The position numbers and the translations under genes are program-made. This document shows, in pieces, positions 7,961 through 16,892 of a stretch of 64,000 nucleotides of DNA (position 1 is its first letter; each line of letters begins with the position of its first letter). Origin of the DNA: JAGTVG01 sp963820995 (GTDB lineage Bacteria; Bacteroidota; Bacteroidia; Cytophagales; Cyclobacteriaceae); assembly GCA_963820995.1 (NCBI GenBank), contig CAWGCL010000004.1:1116001-1180000 (forward strand), given 5' to 3'. Under the pieces are notes generated by a model, which worked only from the letters and a program-made list of their open reading frames with translations, did not search any database and had not been told where the DNA came from.

Positions 7961-10032
7961 AAGTGAAAATTCTGTTTTTCTTGTTATGTATTGCTATAAG
8001 GATATATGGCCAGGATAACAGTTCCAATTATGAAAAAATTCTAGATTATATTGTTCCTGTTGCCGATGAAGATATCGACCTGGATATTCTTAATGAAACA
8101 TTAATTAACTTATATAACCACCCAATTCCAATTAATACAGCTGAGCGATCAGAAATACTGAGCATTCCGTTTTTATCTGAAAACGAGGTTGAAAATATCC
8201 TGAGTTTCAGGACTGATTATGGTGACTTTCTAAGTTTGTATGAATTGTATTTAATACCCGGAATAGATTCAGCTAAGATTGAGATGCTCATTCCTTTTCT
8301 TAAAATTAACCAAGCCTGGATTTTACGTGATACCATTCCTATGATGAGTAATATTCTCAGAACTTCCAGAAAATCTATGATATTGAGGTACGCCAGATTA
8401 TTGAATCCACAAAAAGGCTATATCAATTCAAAGAATTATACATCAACAATAGGGAATCAATACTTTTCTGGTTCTGCAAATTATCTATATGGTAGATTTG
8501 AGATACATGAGCCCGATGATTTTGATATTGGAATAACCTTTGAAAAAGATGCTGGTGAGCCTTTCTTTATAGATCGGGCATTACAGTTTTACGGCTTCGA
8601 TCATTATGCGGGATACTTTCGTATTTTGAATCGGGGTATTTTAAAAGAACTGACCTTAGGAGATTTCAAAATGCATTTTGGGGAAGGGCTGGTTTTTGGG
8701 CAGGGATTTATGAACAAAGGCTCGGAGACCGTAGGATCTGTAAGAAACAGATATAGTGGAATACACCCTTATCAGGGGGCTGCCGAATCCAGTTTTTTCA
8801 GAGGGATATCGTTTACAATTGGAAACCGTTATTTTAGTTTTACAGGATTAGCATCAAGGAAATTGCAGGATGCGACAATTTCAATTGATTCTTCCAGATC
8901 TGCTGAAATAATGCATTATGCTTCAAGCTTGTCAGAAACCGGCTATCATCGAACTCCTGGGGAGATTTACAGAAAACAACAATTAACAGAGTATTCAACA
9001 GGATTCAATTCCAATTATTCCTTGCCCTCCGGGAATCTTACATTTGGGATCTCGTTTCTATTTAATTCCTGGAATTACCCTATATATAATAATCCCGCGT
9101 ATTATAATCAGTTTGAATTTTCTGGAAAAGCAAATTACAACGGTGGGTTGTATTATAACTTCATTAAGGGAAAATTCAGTGTTTTTGGAGAGTTGGCCAG
9201 ATCAATGAGTAATGGATATGGACTCGTACAGGGACTTATAGCAAATATTTTACCCAATTTCGAAGCGACAATTCATTTGAGATACTATAGCCCCCGCTAT
9301 TTTTCAAAATATAGTAAATCCTTCTCAGAATTTACTAAATCAAATAATGAAAAGGGAATCTATTGGGGCTTAAAATTATGCCCGGTTCCCCATTTAGAGA
9401 TTAGAGCTTATATCGATATTTTCAGATCAGACTGGCTCAGGTATAATCTGACTTCGCCATCAACAGGAAATGAGTTTTTAGTCTATATGAAGTTTGAGCC
9501 AAAAGCATCGTTAGTCTTTGATTTGACATACAAAATGGAATCAAAATACAGGAATCATTCTAATACAAGAACCCCTTTGGTTCAAACATTAGAAGGTATT
9601 AAAAGAAACCTTCAATTTAGATTCACTTTTCAACCAAGAAAATCCTTGATATTTCAATCAAGATTGAAGGGGAACAGTTATAAAATAAATGAAAACAATA
9701 CATTTGGTTATTGCCTTTCGCAGGATGTTTTGTGGATAAAACCGAAATTTCAAATAAAATCCAGAATCGCATATTTCTATTCTGAGGACTATTTAAATCG
9801 CCATTATATTTACGAACATGATGTTCTGTATGCTTATAGTATGGTGAATTATTATGGTCATGGTTTACGGGGATACATTTTATTCAAATTCAGTCCCATC
9901 CGCCTACTTGATCTATGGTTTAAAGCTTCCATATTTGATTATTTCAATGTTGATAATATTGGTAGCGGAATTAGTATGATCCCGGGCAATAAAAAAGCAG
10001 AAATTAAATGTCAAGTTCGAATAAAATTTTGA
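7957..10032 (+). CDS. Helix-hairpin-helix protein with predicted outer-membrane beta barrel
   Basis: The 691-residue protein has a signal peptide (cleavage near IYGQ, residue 19), then a ComEA-like helix-hairpin-helix region at about residues 44-117 (PIPINTAERSEILSIPFLS ... YLIPGIDSAKIEMLIPFL). The other roughly 570 residues are tyrosine- and asparagine-rich alternating strands with a terminal KIKF-like end, fitting a large beta barrel. Proteins of this architecture are common in Bacteroidota but uncharacterised. The HHH motif usually binds DNA without sequence specificity, so a role in DNA contact at the outer membrane is possible but is inference. It overlaps the PorV/PorQ-like gene by four bases. 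Confidence 0.75.
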   Translation: MKVKILFFLLCIAIRIYGQDNSSNYEKILDYIVPVADEDIDLDILNETLINLYNHPIPINTAERSEILSIPFLSENEVENILSFRTDYGDFLSLYELYLIPGIDSAKIEMLIPFLKINQAWILRDTIPMMSNILRTSRKSMILRYARLLNPQKGYINSKNYTSTIGNQYFSGSANYLYGRFEIHEPDDFDIGITFEKDAGEPFFIDRALQFYGFDHYAGYFRILNRGILKELTLGDFKMHFGEGLVFGQGFMNKGSETVGSVRNRYSGIHPYQGAAESSFFRGISFTIGNRYFSFTGLASRKLQDATISIDSSRSAEIMHYASSLSETGYHRTPGEIYRKQQLTEYSTGFNSNYSLPSGNLTFGISFLFNSWNYPIYNNPAYYNQFEFSGKANYNGGLYYNFIKGKFSVFGELARSMSNGYGLVQGLIANILPNFEATIHLRYYSPRYFSKYSKSFSEFTKSNNEKGIYWGLKLCPVPHLEIRAYIDIFRSDWLRYNLTSPSTGNEFLVYMKFEPKASLVFDLTYKMESKYRNHSNTRTPLVQTLEGIKRNLQFRFTFQPRKSLIFQSRLKGNSYKINENNTFGYCLSQDVLWIKPKFQIKSRIAYFYSEDYLNRHYIYEHDVLYAYSMVNYYGHGLRGYILFKFSPIRLLDLWFKASIFDYFNVDNIGSGISMIPGNKKAEIKCQVRIKF

Positions 10033-10056
10033 TATTAGAGGAAATATTTTCATGAT

Positions 10057-10530
10057 ATGTTTAAGCTGTTTCTTTACTTCATTTTAATTGTTGATTTCGG
10101 TGGATTTCTTAATTTTTTTAATGCGGAAAGTAAGGAATATATAAAAGATTTCTGGATCGATGGGGAAAAAGTCCGTGTAACATGTGAAGCAGATGAGATG
10201 TTCCTCGGCCTTTATCAGGGCGCAAAAAAAGGATATTTATCCTTAAAAAAGGATGGTACAGGGGAATACAAATATGATATTTTTGGAGTTGCTAAAAGTG
10301 AATGCAAAGAAGATGTAATCCGGTTTGAGTGGGGATTCCCTCTAGATAAAAACAATAAGAAGGTAATTTTTAGGAAACCTTATGGGTATTCATATCCCAT
10401 TATCTTCAAGTGCACCGGGGAGGTTTGTTTTCAAGGATGTTCAAAACAATACATTATTGACTTTATCCTTGACAAAAATGATGGTAAATTGCATGTGTCA
10501 TCCTCTGATGATTGGAAAAAAGTTAAGTAA
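10057..10530 (+). CDS. Hypothetical secreted protein
   Basis: I do not recognise the family. The 157-residue product has a hydrophobic N-terminal segment (residues 1-24) usable as a signal peptide, and a small, probably beta-rich, domain with five cysteines: one in VRVTCEADEM, one in AKSECKEDV and three near the C-terminus in FKCTGEVCFQGCSK. The even spread of cysteines in an exported protein suggests disulfides. It starts 24 bases after the HHH barrel gene and may be the third gene of that operon. It ends 31 bases before the bacterioferritin gene. Confidence 0.65.
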   Translation: MFKLFLYFILIVDFGGFLNFFNAESKEYIKDFWIDGEKVRVTCEADEMFLGLYQGAKKGYLSLKKDGTGEYKYDIFGVAKSECKEDVIRFEWGFPLDKNNKKVIFRKPYGYSYPIIFKCTGEVCFQGCSKQYIIDFILDKNDGKLHVSSSDDWKKVK

Positions 10531-10561
10531 TTATTAAGTCATAAGTAATACCATATAAATT

Positions 10562-11062
10562 ATGAAAGAAAAGAGCATTGAATTATTAAATAAAGCGGCA
10601 GCGGATGAATTGTATGCTGTTCATCAATATATGTATTTCCACATTCATTGTGATGATAAAGGATATGATCTTCTTGCCAGTTTGTTTAAGCGTACCGCTA
10701 TAGAAGAAATGATACATGTCGAACGTCTGGCTGAGCGAATATTGTTTTTGGGAGGTGACGTAATCATGAAAGCGGCTGAAGAGACCAAAACTATACAGGA
10801 GGTAGCTAAAATGCTTGAACTGGCCAGAAGTATGGAAGAGGAAAGTGCCAGGGATTATAATCTCTGGGCTAATGAATGTGCCAAGAATGCTGATTCCGTT
10901 TCAAAGAAATTGTTCGAGTCACTGGTTGAGGATGAAGAAAGACATTTTGACCAATATGATGTCGAAATCGAAAATTTGCGAAGATTTGGCGACAATTACC
11001 TGGCCCTGCAATCAATAGAGCGGAGTAAAAACATTTCATCCGGTCCTCCTTCTCAAGGCTGA
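10562..11062 (+). CDS. bfr: Bacterioferritin
   Basis: The 166-residue four-helix protein keeps all ligands of the bacterioferritin di-iron ferroxidase centre: Glu16, Glu49, His52, Glu92, Glu125 and His128, numbered by counting in this sequence. Met50, in the motif EEMIH, sits where E. coli Bfr has its haem-ligand Met52, so a haem-binding form is likely. Such proteins form 24-subunit cytoplasmic shells that oxidise Fe(II) and store iron. The spacing of about 33 residues between ligand groups is the usual one. No bacterioferritin-associated ferredoxin gene is visible nearby. Confidence 0.92.
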   Translation: MKEKSIELLNKAAADELYAVHQYMYFHIHCDDKGYDLLASLFKRTAIEEMIHVERLAERILFLGGDVIMKAAEETKTIQEVAKMLELARSMEEESARDYNLWANECAKNADSVSKKLFESLVEDEERHFDQYDVEIENLRRFGDNYLALQSIERSKNISSGPPSQG

Positions 11063-11189
11063 GCGGTTGAGACAATTTAGTTCAAAAGGTTTGCTGAATT
11101 TCAATGGACATTGATATACAGCTAAAATTTATTGCCTTTTATTTAAGGCATTTATCCTGACCCGATTCATTAATCAAACTGATAACCAC

Positions 11190-11639
11190 ATGGATAAGTC
11201 GCATAAATCAATAGCCCCGGAAGGGTTCAGTTCAATTACACCCTATTTGATGGTGGATAATGTTGAAAAACAAGTAGATTTTTTAGAGAAGGCATTTGAT
11301 GTAAAATTCAGGGAACCCTTAAGATCGCCAGATGGATCTATCATTCATATTGTAGGAATGCTTTATGAAGTAGCAATTATGATTGGTAAAACGCGTCCAG
11401 GTCTTCCCCGGGAACGGAGTATAAACTATGTGTTTTCGGATGAAGTGGATCGGACTTATAAACGTGCTTTAAGTTTCGGGGCCAAATCATTAATGGAGCC
11501 TAATGACCAATTCTATGGTTTTCGGGAATGTGGTGTAGTAGATGAACAGGAAAACCAGTGGTGGATCGCCAATAAATTTGAACATGTGAGCCCTGAAGAG
11601 ATTCATCGAAGAATTGAAGAGATGGGCGAAAAGGAATAG
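11190..11639 (+). CDS. VOC family (glyoxalase/bleomycin-resistance fold) protein
   Basis: The 149-residue protein follows the PhnB-like VOC pattern: TPYLMVDNVEKQVDFLEKAF near the N-terminus, VAIMIGKTRPG in the middle and FSDEVDRTYKRALSFGA with an ending FYGFRECGVVDEQENQWWIA. VOC proteins pair beta-alpha-beta-beta-beta units to bind a metal or small ligand. The usual metal-binding residues are not all obvious here, so it may be a non-metal binding or resistance-type member. It is a single gene with its own 127-base upstream spacer; substrate unknown. Confidence 0.85.
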   Translation: MDKSHKSIAPEGFSSITPYLMVDNVEKQVDFLEKAFDVKFREPLRSPDGSIIHIVGMLYEVAIMIGKTRPGLPRERSINYVFSDEVDRTYKRALSFGAKSLMEPNDQFYGFRECGVVDEQENQWWIANKFEHVSPEEIHRRIEEMGEKE

Positions 11640-11745
11640 CCCTGATAAAACCGGATACAGTCTTTCCTTTCTTTATCTTAAGATTCCTTTAATGGGAAGA
11701 TATTTTACGTTGATATAGGGGTATCGCTATATTTCGGGATCTATT

Positions 11746-12165
11746 TTACGCATTCTCAATAATGTCAATTACGTCAGCAATGCATTTTTCACACACTTTC
11801 TTTTTAATACCCTCTGATTGGAATTTTTTCTTTCCTTCCTCAGTCATAAGATCTACCCCAATCAATTTTTCACAATCGCGTGTCCCATTTCTTTTAATGA
11901 ATTCATCCATTAAATGACGGGTTTGAGCATAAGTTGTTTCTTTATCAAATTGTTTTTCGTTATGCTTGAGGCCAAGGACCATCAAGCCACCACTTAAAGC
12001 TCCACAAACTCCATTAGAGTGGCCCATACCACCTCCAAATGCCGAGGCTAGTTTATAAAGTGTTTCTTTGTCAAGATTGTATTGTTCAGCATAAGCTCCA
12101 ATAACAGATTGTGCACAATTCTGATTATTGTTAAAAGTGTTTATTGCTATATCGGCTTTCTTCAT
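11746..12165 (-). CDS. C_GCAxxG_C_C family redox protein
   Basis: The 139-residue protein matches the C_GCAxxG_C_C family by its cysteine spacing: Cys17 in NNNQNCAQS, the core GVCGALSGG with Cys54, Cys98 in GTRDCEKLIG, and a terminal CEKC pair (Cys125, Cys128). The family is related to split-Soret cytochrome-like and redox-active proteins of anaerobes and facultative organisms and probably binds a metal, cluster or haem; no reaction is established. The start codon lies two bases from the stop of the small cysteine protein upstream (12168-12353), so they form a two-gene unit. Confidence 0.88.
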   Translation of the reverse strand: MKKADIAINTFNNNQNCAQSVIGAYAEQYNLDKETLYKLASAFGGGMGHSNGVCGALSGGLMVLGLKHNEKQFDKETTYAQTRHLMDEFIKRNGTRDCEKLIGVDLMTEEGKKKFQSEGIKKKVCEKCIADVIDIIENA

Positions 12166-12167
12166 AA

Positions 12168-12353
12168 TTAGTATTTTACAGTTCCATATTTTTCAAATAA
12201 CTTTTCTCTTTTTTCATCAGTAACAGACCTGATGTATGCTTTCCAGCCAGGGCAAAATGAGATATGCCATTTCCAGAACCTGCCTAGCAGTGATTTGGGT
12301 TTTGCATCATATCTCGCTCTTAATTTACAGTTTTCACATTTTGGTTCAGCCAT
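12168..12353 (-). CDS. Small cysteine-containing protein partnered with the C_GCAxxG_C_C protein
   Basis: A 61-residue, basic and tryptophan-rich protein. It opens with CENCKLRARYD (a CxxC pair) and has a third cysteine in WKWHISFCPGWKAYIRS, with a nearby His. The pattern CxxC...WHxxxCPGW suggests a small metal-binding site with three cysteines and a histidine. I do not know a named family. The tight spacing (two bases) to the C_GCAxxG_C_C gene, and the shared cysteine chemistry, argue that it is a real gene acting with that protein. Confidence 0.7.
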   Translation of the reverse strand: MAEPKCENCKLRARYDAKPKSLLGRFWKWHISFCPGWKAYIRSVTDEKREKLFEKYGTVKY

Positions 12354-12446
12354 GATTTTAATATTTGATATATGAAGTTAAATTATTTACAGGATATAAT
12401 ATATTAAAGGATCCTAAATTTCATTTTATGGATTAATTTCTGTTCA

Positions 12447-13142
12447 TTATACAGCGAAGTAAGACTCCAACTCTTCAAGTGTTTTGTTACTAGTCTGGAG
12501 GTCATGTACAATATTTCCATTATCAAGGATCACAATTCTCTCGGATACTTCTGTGACATGGTTCAAATCATGACTTGATATCAGCATGGTAACTGAGTCC
12601 TCTGATTTCATTGTTTTAAGTATGTTTTTTAGTCGAATCTGGGAGGAAGGATCCAGGTTGGAAAAGGGTTCATCCAATACCACAACCTCTGGTTTAGATA
12701 TAAGGGATCCTGCTATTCCGACTTTCTTCTGGTTCCCTTTAGAAAGTTCCCTGATATATTTCTTTTTACCTATGATCTCTCCTGCAAACAAATCCTCATA
12801 TTTTTTATAAAATTCCTGCAGATCACCCTTGGAAAGGCCGTGTAAATTGGCTATAAATTGAAAATATTCTTCAGGGGTAAGGAAATCTATTAGAAAGCTT
12901 TCATCTATATATGAACCCGTAAAATTCTTCCAGTTCTCGGTTTTTGCCACATCATGGTTTTTAATTAGAACAGAGCCTTTGGTAGCCCGCCTCAAATCAA
13001 GGATAAGACTGAATAATGTAGTCTTTCCTGCACCATTATTGCCGACAAGTCCAAATGACTCACCTTTTAAAACGGTAAGATCCGGAATGTCAAGAACAAC
13101 AACCCCACTATATTTTTTAACCAGGTTTTTTACTTCGATCAT
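12447..13142 (-). CDS. ABC transporter ATP-binding protein
   Basis: The 231-residue ATPase has Walker A (VGNNGAGKTTLF, about residues 33-44), a signature of the form LSKGNQKKVGIAGSL, Walker B VVVLDEPFSNLD with the catalytic Glu, and the switch His in SSHDLNHV. It is a stand-alone ATPase of ABC-2-like exporters. It lies 11 bases downstream of the DUF5687 membrane protein gene, its predicted permease partner. The ligand of the exporter is unknown. Confidence 0.92.
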   Translation of the reverse strand: MIEVKNLVKKYSGVVVLDIPDLTVLKGESFGLVGNNGAGKTTLFSLILDLRRATKGSVLIKNHDVAKTENWKNFTGSYIDESFLIDFLTPEEYFQFIANLHGLSKGDLQEFYKKYEDLFAGEIIGKKKYIRELSKGNQKKVGIAGSLISKPEVVVLDEPFSNLDPSSQIRLKNILKTMKSEDSVTMLISSHDLNHVTEVSERIVILDNGNIVHDLQTSNKTLEELESYFAV

Positions 13143-13153
13143 TTTGAATTTAT

Positions 13154-15013
13154 TTATATGGGATTCCTGAATGCAGCCCCCATTATGTGTTTTTTCTTAA
13201 TAAACAATTTTAAGATTGAATTGAATGTGACAGGCGTAACTAAAATGCCTGTCAGGCCTATACCACCTACAATCATGAAACAATTTTCTATGCCAAAGTA
13301 ATTGATCAGGAAAGCACTGAGTATTGCCGGCGAAAGGATCAGTATAAATACATTGATCACTTGCTGCCCGCTTTTTCCCTGCATGCTGAAAGCCCCGGCT
13401 GAGATATCGATTCTTGATCGGTTATAAAGTGACAGGAACAACATTAGCGGTAGGTTAATACCCAGATTATAAAACAATGCCACTGTCAAGGATTTTAAAG
13501 CTAAACTATTGCCAATTATAAAAGGAGTAATTATTAGGAAAGCACCAATACAAGTTGCAGACAGGAGGAATACTTTTACCCACAGATACTTCCTGTAATC
13601 GATTTTTCTCACTAGCAGGAAATCGAAGTATCCTGCTTCCCATGCATAAAGAAATTGACCGTATGTGATGATAAACATTCCAATAAAGAATACGCTGGCA
13701 TAAATGAGCATGGCTCCTGAAATAATATTATAAACTTTATCTTCTTTCCAGGCTTTGACCTGGATGTTGATCGTAGTGTCCTGTTCAACGGAAAAGCTGA
13801 AAGGCTCCGATACGGTTCCTTCCTCATATAATGCTTCATTGCCCCAGTCGGCACCCGTGATCTTAAAGTTCAATTCTGTTCCTTTATCGAATACAAAAGA
13901 ACGGGCCCACGAACTGTCTTCCATTAGCTGGAGGGGAACAAGATCAGCCTTCCAATCACCAAAATTCTCATGGTTCCCTGCAACGCAAACCTGATTTAAA
14001 GGTGGGGGTATATCAGGATAGACATTCAAAATTACCTTGTGCTGATTATCCCCAGGGATTAATAATTCGGACTGTTTGTAATCCGGACTTTTTTTCTCTT
14101 TTTCCAGATTTGGATAATAGTACTTGTAAAATGGCCAGGAAAGAGCAACCATCCAGAGTGATAAAAAGACCGTTGAACGAATTCTCCTGTTGCGAAATAT
14201 AAGACGTAATTCCATTGCAACTAATTCTCCAAAAGCGCCCATCTTATTTAAATAATCAAAATTTTGCTGGACCTTTCGGATTTTTTGTTTCGGCATGATC
14301 TCTTCTGTATATACATGTCTTTTCAGATAAATGAAATTTATCATATAGCTAAGACTGAATAAAAGAATGAAAATCAAATTATACTGAGGATGCTGAAGCG
14401 GAATCATGAACAAATCGGTTGATAACTTAGACAGTGAGATAATGCCATCTTTCTCCAATAGAATTATGACGATAAAACACAAAATCAGGATGGCAATAAT
14501 GCCGGGATTGAAATGAATTTTTCTTTTTAGGAAAAGGGCAATATAACTGATTGTGTTAAAAAATAAATATATCCCGAATGTCCACAATACTATGCTGGAA
14601 AGTGGGACAGAACCTGATAGTATTTTTGTTGCAAATGGGATAACCACCAGAAGGGGAATAAGAGGGAAAAAGCTCCATAATGTTTTCGATAATAGATATT
14701 GGATCAGGGTTCTTTTTTTTACTGGAAGTATTAAATAAGGCTGAATAGATAAAGAAGGAACTTCTTGCAACATTAATCTTAGAACAAAATCAACCAGGGC
14801 ATAATATAAAATAAAGCTTGTAAACTGCTCAACCGGGTCTTTTTCAGGATAAAATGTTTTAAGGATATCGTCAATAGCATATCCCAACATCAGTATATTC
14901 AGGAAAATGAGGGTAAATAAAAAACCTAGAAAGACGTTTGTCGCTACCTGTTTGTCCCAGCTTCTGTGACGAACAGCTTGCCGTAGCTGATGGATAAATA
15001 AATCCTTAATCAT
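13154..15013 (-). CDS. DUF5687 ABC permease with inserted starch-binding-like (CBM20/E-set type) domain
   Basis: The 619-residue protein has the DUF5687 pattern: an N-terminal part with six or so membrane helices, a charged cytoplasmic loop (EIMPKQKIRKVQQNFDYL), then a membrane helix (VFLSLWMVALSWPFYKYYY), and four or five C-terminal helices. Between the two membrane parts, about residues 320-425, sits an unusual soluble insert. It carries QVCVAGNHENFGDWKADLVP and later DKGTELNFKITGADWGNEAL, which reads like a carbohydrate-binding module 20 or related E-set domain (xxVxGxxxxxGxW...). Placed after an exported-type helix, it should face the periplasm. The family is usually near 490 residues, so the extra length is the insert. 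It is coupled to the downstream ATPase gene. Confidence 0.85.
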   Translation of the reverse strand: MIKDLFIHQLRQAVRHRSWDKQVATNVFLGFLFTLIFLNILMLGYAIDDILKTFYPEKDPVEQFTSFILYYALVDFVLRLMLQEVPSLSIQPYLILPVKKRTLIQYLLSKTLWSFFPLIPLLVVIPFATKILSGSVPLSSIVLWTFGIYLFFNTISYIALFLKRKIHFNPGIIAILILCFIVIILLEKDGIISLSKLSTDLFMIPLQHPQYNLIFILLFSLSYMINFIYLKRHVYTEEIMPKQKIRKVQQNFDYLNKMGAFGELVAMELRLIFRNRRIRSTVFLSLWMVALSWPFYKYYYPNLEKEKKSPDYKQSELLIPGDNQHKVILNVYPDIPPPLNQVCVAGNHENFGDWKADLVPLQLMEDSSWARSFVFDKGTELNFKITGADWGNEALYEEGTVSEPFSFSVEQDTTINIQVKAWKEDKVYNIISGAMLIYASVFFIGMFIITYGQFLYAWEAGYFDFLLVRKIDYRKYLWVKVFLLSATCIGAFLIITPFIIGNSLALKSLTVALFYNLGINLPLMLFLSLYNRSRIDISAGAFSMQGKSGQQVINVFILILSPAILSAFLINYFGIENCFMIVGGIGLTGILVTPVTFNSILKLFIKKKHIMGAAFRNPI

Positions 15014-15028
15014 ATATTAAAAAATATG

Positions 15029-15058
15029 TGGTTCTACAATCTTATTGATCCAGAACCA
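15029..15058. repeat. Inverted repeat upstream of the DUF5687 exporter genes
   Basis: TGGTTCT (15029-15035) and AGAACCA (15052-15058) form perfect 7-base arms around a 16-base centre. The repeat sits 16 bases upstream of the DUF5687 start codon and about 90 bases past the stop of metZ. It may be an operator for the exporter unit, or chance. Confidence 0.3.
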
Positions 15059-15145
15059 ATCTCTAGAATAGGTAATTAAATATACGAAGGAATATTATGC
15101 GCGTTAATAAAATTATACAGAAGGTTTTAATAATTGATAATTGAA

Positions 15146-16327
15146 TTATTTTTTACTCTTTTCCAGTGCCTGATCTATATCTTCTATAATGTCATTAATA
15201 TGCTCCAGCCCAACAGATATCCTGATCAATCCATCCGTGATCCCAACAGCCAGCTTATCTTCATCCGATAGCTTTGAATGGGTAGTTGAAGCCGGGTGGG
15301 TTGCGATCGATCTTGTATCTCCCAGGTTAGCGGTTAAGGACATCATCTGTACATTATTCAGAAATTTACTGCCCCTGATGATCCCTCCTTTTATTTCAAA
15401 ACTCACCATGCCTCCGCCTTGACTCATTTGCTTTTTGGCAACTTCATATTTTGGATGAGAGGGCAAGTGTGGATATTTCACCCAGTTTACTTCTTCATGA
15501 TCTTCAAGGAATTTTGCCAGTTGAAGTGCATTCTCGCAATGCCTGTCCATTCTAACAGCTAGTGTTTCAAGACTCTTCGATAAGATCCAACTGTTAAAAG
15601 GAGACATTGCAGGTCCTATATGACGGTTAAGAAATCGAACCTGTTCCATGAGTTCCTTATTGCCCAGAATCGCACCACCGATAACTCGTCCCTGCCCATC
15701 AATAAACTTTGTAGCTGAATGGGAAACAAGATGAGCTCCCCATTTAGCGGGATTCTGAAGATAGGGAGTGGCAAAACAGTTGTCGACATTAAATATGAGA
15801 TTGTGCTTTTTTGCAAATGCCCCGGCCATCTCCAGATCGATAATGTCTAGCCCCGGATTCGAGGGTGTTTCAAGAAAAAGCATTTTAGTATTAGGCAAAA
15901 CAGCTTTTTCCCAGGTTTCCGGATGGTTGGTGTCAACATAAGTGTGTGTAATTCCCCATTTAGGCAGGACTTGTGTAATGATCTGATGTGTAGATCCAAA
16001 TACAGCCCGGGAAGCGATTAAATGGTCCCCCTGCTCCAGGAATGCTGCAATACTCAGGAACATTGCAGCCATGCCGGAGGCCGTAGCTACACCATCTTCC
16101 ATTCCTTCAAGAAGGCAAAGCTTTGAGATAAACTCCTCGTTATTGGGATTTGAAAAACGGGTATATATATTCCCTTCAATCTCATTTGCAAATAGCGCCC
16201 TGGCTTCTTCAGAATTCTCAAAAAGGAAACTTGAAGTGGCATATATAGGAACCGAATGTTCTTTATTATAGGTTTGATCGGCCTGAAACCTGATGGCTTT
16301 TGTTTCAAAGTGCTTATTATCCTTCAT
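15146..16327 (-). CDS. metZ: O-succinyl(acetyl)homoserine sulfhydrylase, PLP enzyme of the transsulfuration family
   Basis: The 393-residue enzyme has the Cys/Met metabolism PLP fold: YTRFSNPNNEEF, the cofactor-ring stacking and phosphate region GMAAMFLSIAAFL, FLETPSNPGLDI, Asp182 in NVDNCFATPYLQ, and the Schiff-base Lys207 in SHSATKFIDGQGRVIGG. The sequence GQGRVIGG after the lysine is typical of MetZ-type enzymes that use sulfide directly to make homocysteine from activated homoserine. It lies one base upstream-adjacent to the OsmC-like gene, in the order osmC-metZ on the minus strand, forming a small sulfur unit together with the divergent rhodanese gene. Choice between succinyl and acetyl substrate is not possible by eye. 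Confidence 0.9.
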   Translation of the reverse strand: MKDNKHFETKAIRFQADQTYNKEHSVPIYATSSFLFENSEEARALFANEIEGNIYTRFSNPNNEEFISKLCLLEGMEDGVATASGMAAMFLSIAAFLEQGDHLIASRAVFGSTHQIITQVLPKWGITHTYVDTNHPETWEKAVLPNTKMLFLETPSNPGLDIIDLEMAGAFAKKHNLIFNVDNCFATPYLQNPAKWGAHLVSHSATKFIDGQGRVIGGAILGNKELMEQVRFLNRHIGPAMSPFNSWILSKSLETLAVRMDRHCENALQLAKFLEDHEEVNWVKYPHLPSHPKYEVAKKQMSQGGGMVSFEIKGGIIRGSKFLNNVQMMSLTANLGDTRSIATHPASTTHSKLSDEDKLAVGITDGLIRISVGLEHINDIIEDIDQALEKSKK

Positions 16328-16328
16328 T

Positions 16329-16748
16329 TTAGGTGTTTTTAATTTCGTATGAATATGTTATTCGGGCAGTTTTTTCAATAATTTTTGATACTGAGCAGTA
16401 GGTGTTCATAGACAAGTCAACGGCCCGTTTCACCTTCTTTTCATCTAAGTTGCCAGTTAATATAAAATGAACATGTATTTCTTCGAATAATGAAGGTGTT
16501 TTCTCTTTTTCCCGCTCTCCATCAACTAAAATCCGGATGTCCTGAAGGTCCTGTTTTTGCTTATTTAAGATACTTACTATATCCATAGTGCTGCAGCTTC
16601 CTATTCCGGCCAGCAACAATTGCATAGGGCGTAGTCCTTTATTTTCTCCCCCAATCGAAGGGGCCCCGTCAATATCAATCCTTGCCCCATCCTCGTTGGT
16701 CGCTTGTAAGTGCACAGCTTTGTTCTGTCTTTCCAGCGTGATCCTCAT
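16329..16748 (-). CDS. OsmC/Ohr family peroxidase-like protein
   Basis: The 139-residue protein has the OsmC fold signature with both redox cysteines: Cys52 in AGIGSCSTMDIVSIL and Cys118 in MNTYCSVSKII. OsmC/Ohr proteins reduce organic hydroperoxides through this cysteine pair, but the YhfA/OsmC-like branch often acts in sulfur or thiol metabolism. Its linkage to metZ, with one base between stop and start codons, favours a role with reactive sulfur or thiols, which is inference. A rhodanese gene is transcribed divergently 144 bases away. Confidence 0.88.
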   Translation of the reverse strand: MRITLERQNKAVHLQATNEDGARIDIDGAPSIGGENKGLRPMQLLLAGIGSCSTMDIVSILNKQKQDLQDIRILVDGEREKEKTPSLFEEIHVHFILTGNLDEKKVKRAVDLSMNTYCSVSKIIEKTARITYSYEIKNT

Positions 16749-16836
16749 GATTATTATTTAAGAAATAATGTTATGTTTGCAGATTGAAATCTGATTTTAT
16801 CAGAAATCGAACTGCTAAACTATTAAAAATGAAAAG

Positions 16837-16869
16837 AACATCTGGATTTTTAATTAAAAAACAGATGTT
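16837..16869. repeat. Inverted repeat in front of the rhodanese gene
   Basis: AACATCTG (16837-16844) and CAGATGTT (16862-16869) are perfect 8-base arms separated by 17 AT-rich bases, ending 23 bases before the rhodanese start codon. It could be an operator for the divergent osmC-metZ/rhodanese promoter region or a leader hairpin. No T-run follows, so a terminator is unlikely. Confidence 0.35.
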
Positions 16870-16892
16870 GGAATTAAACTAAATCTATTCTT

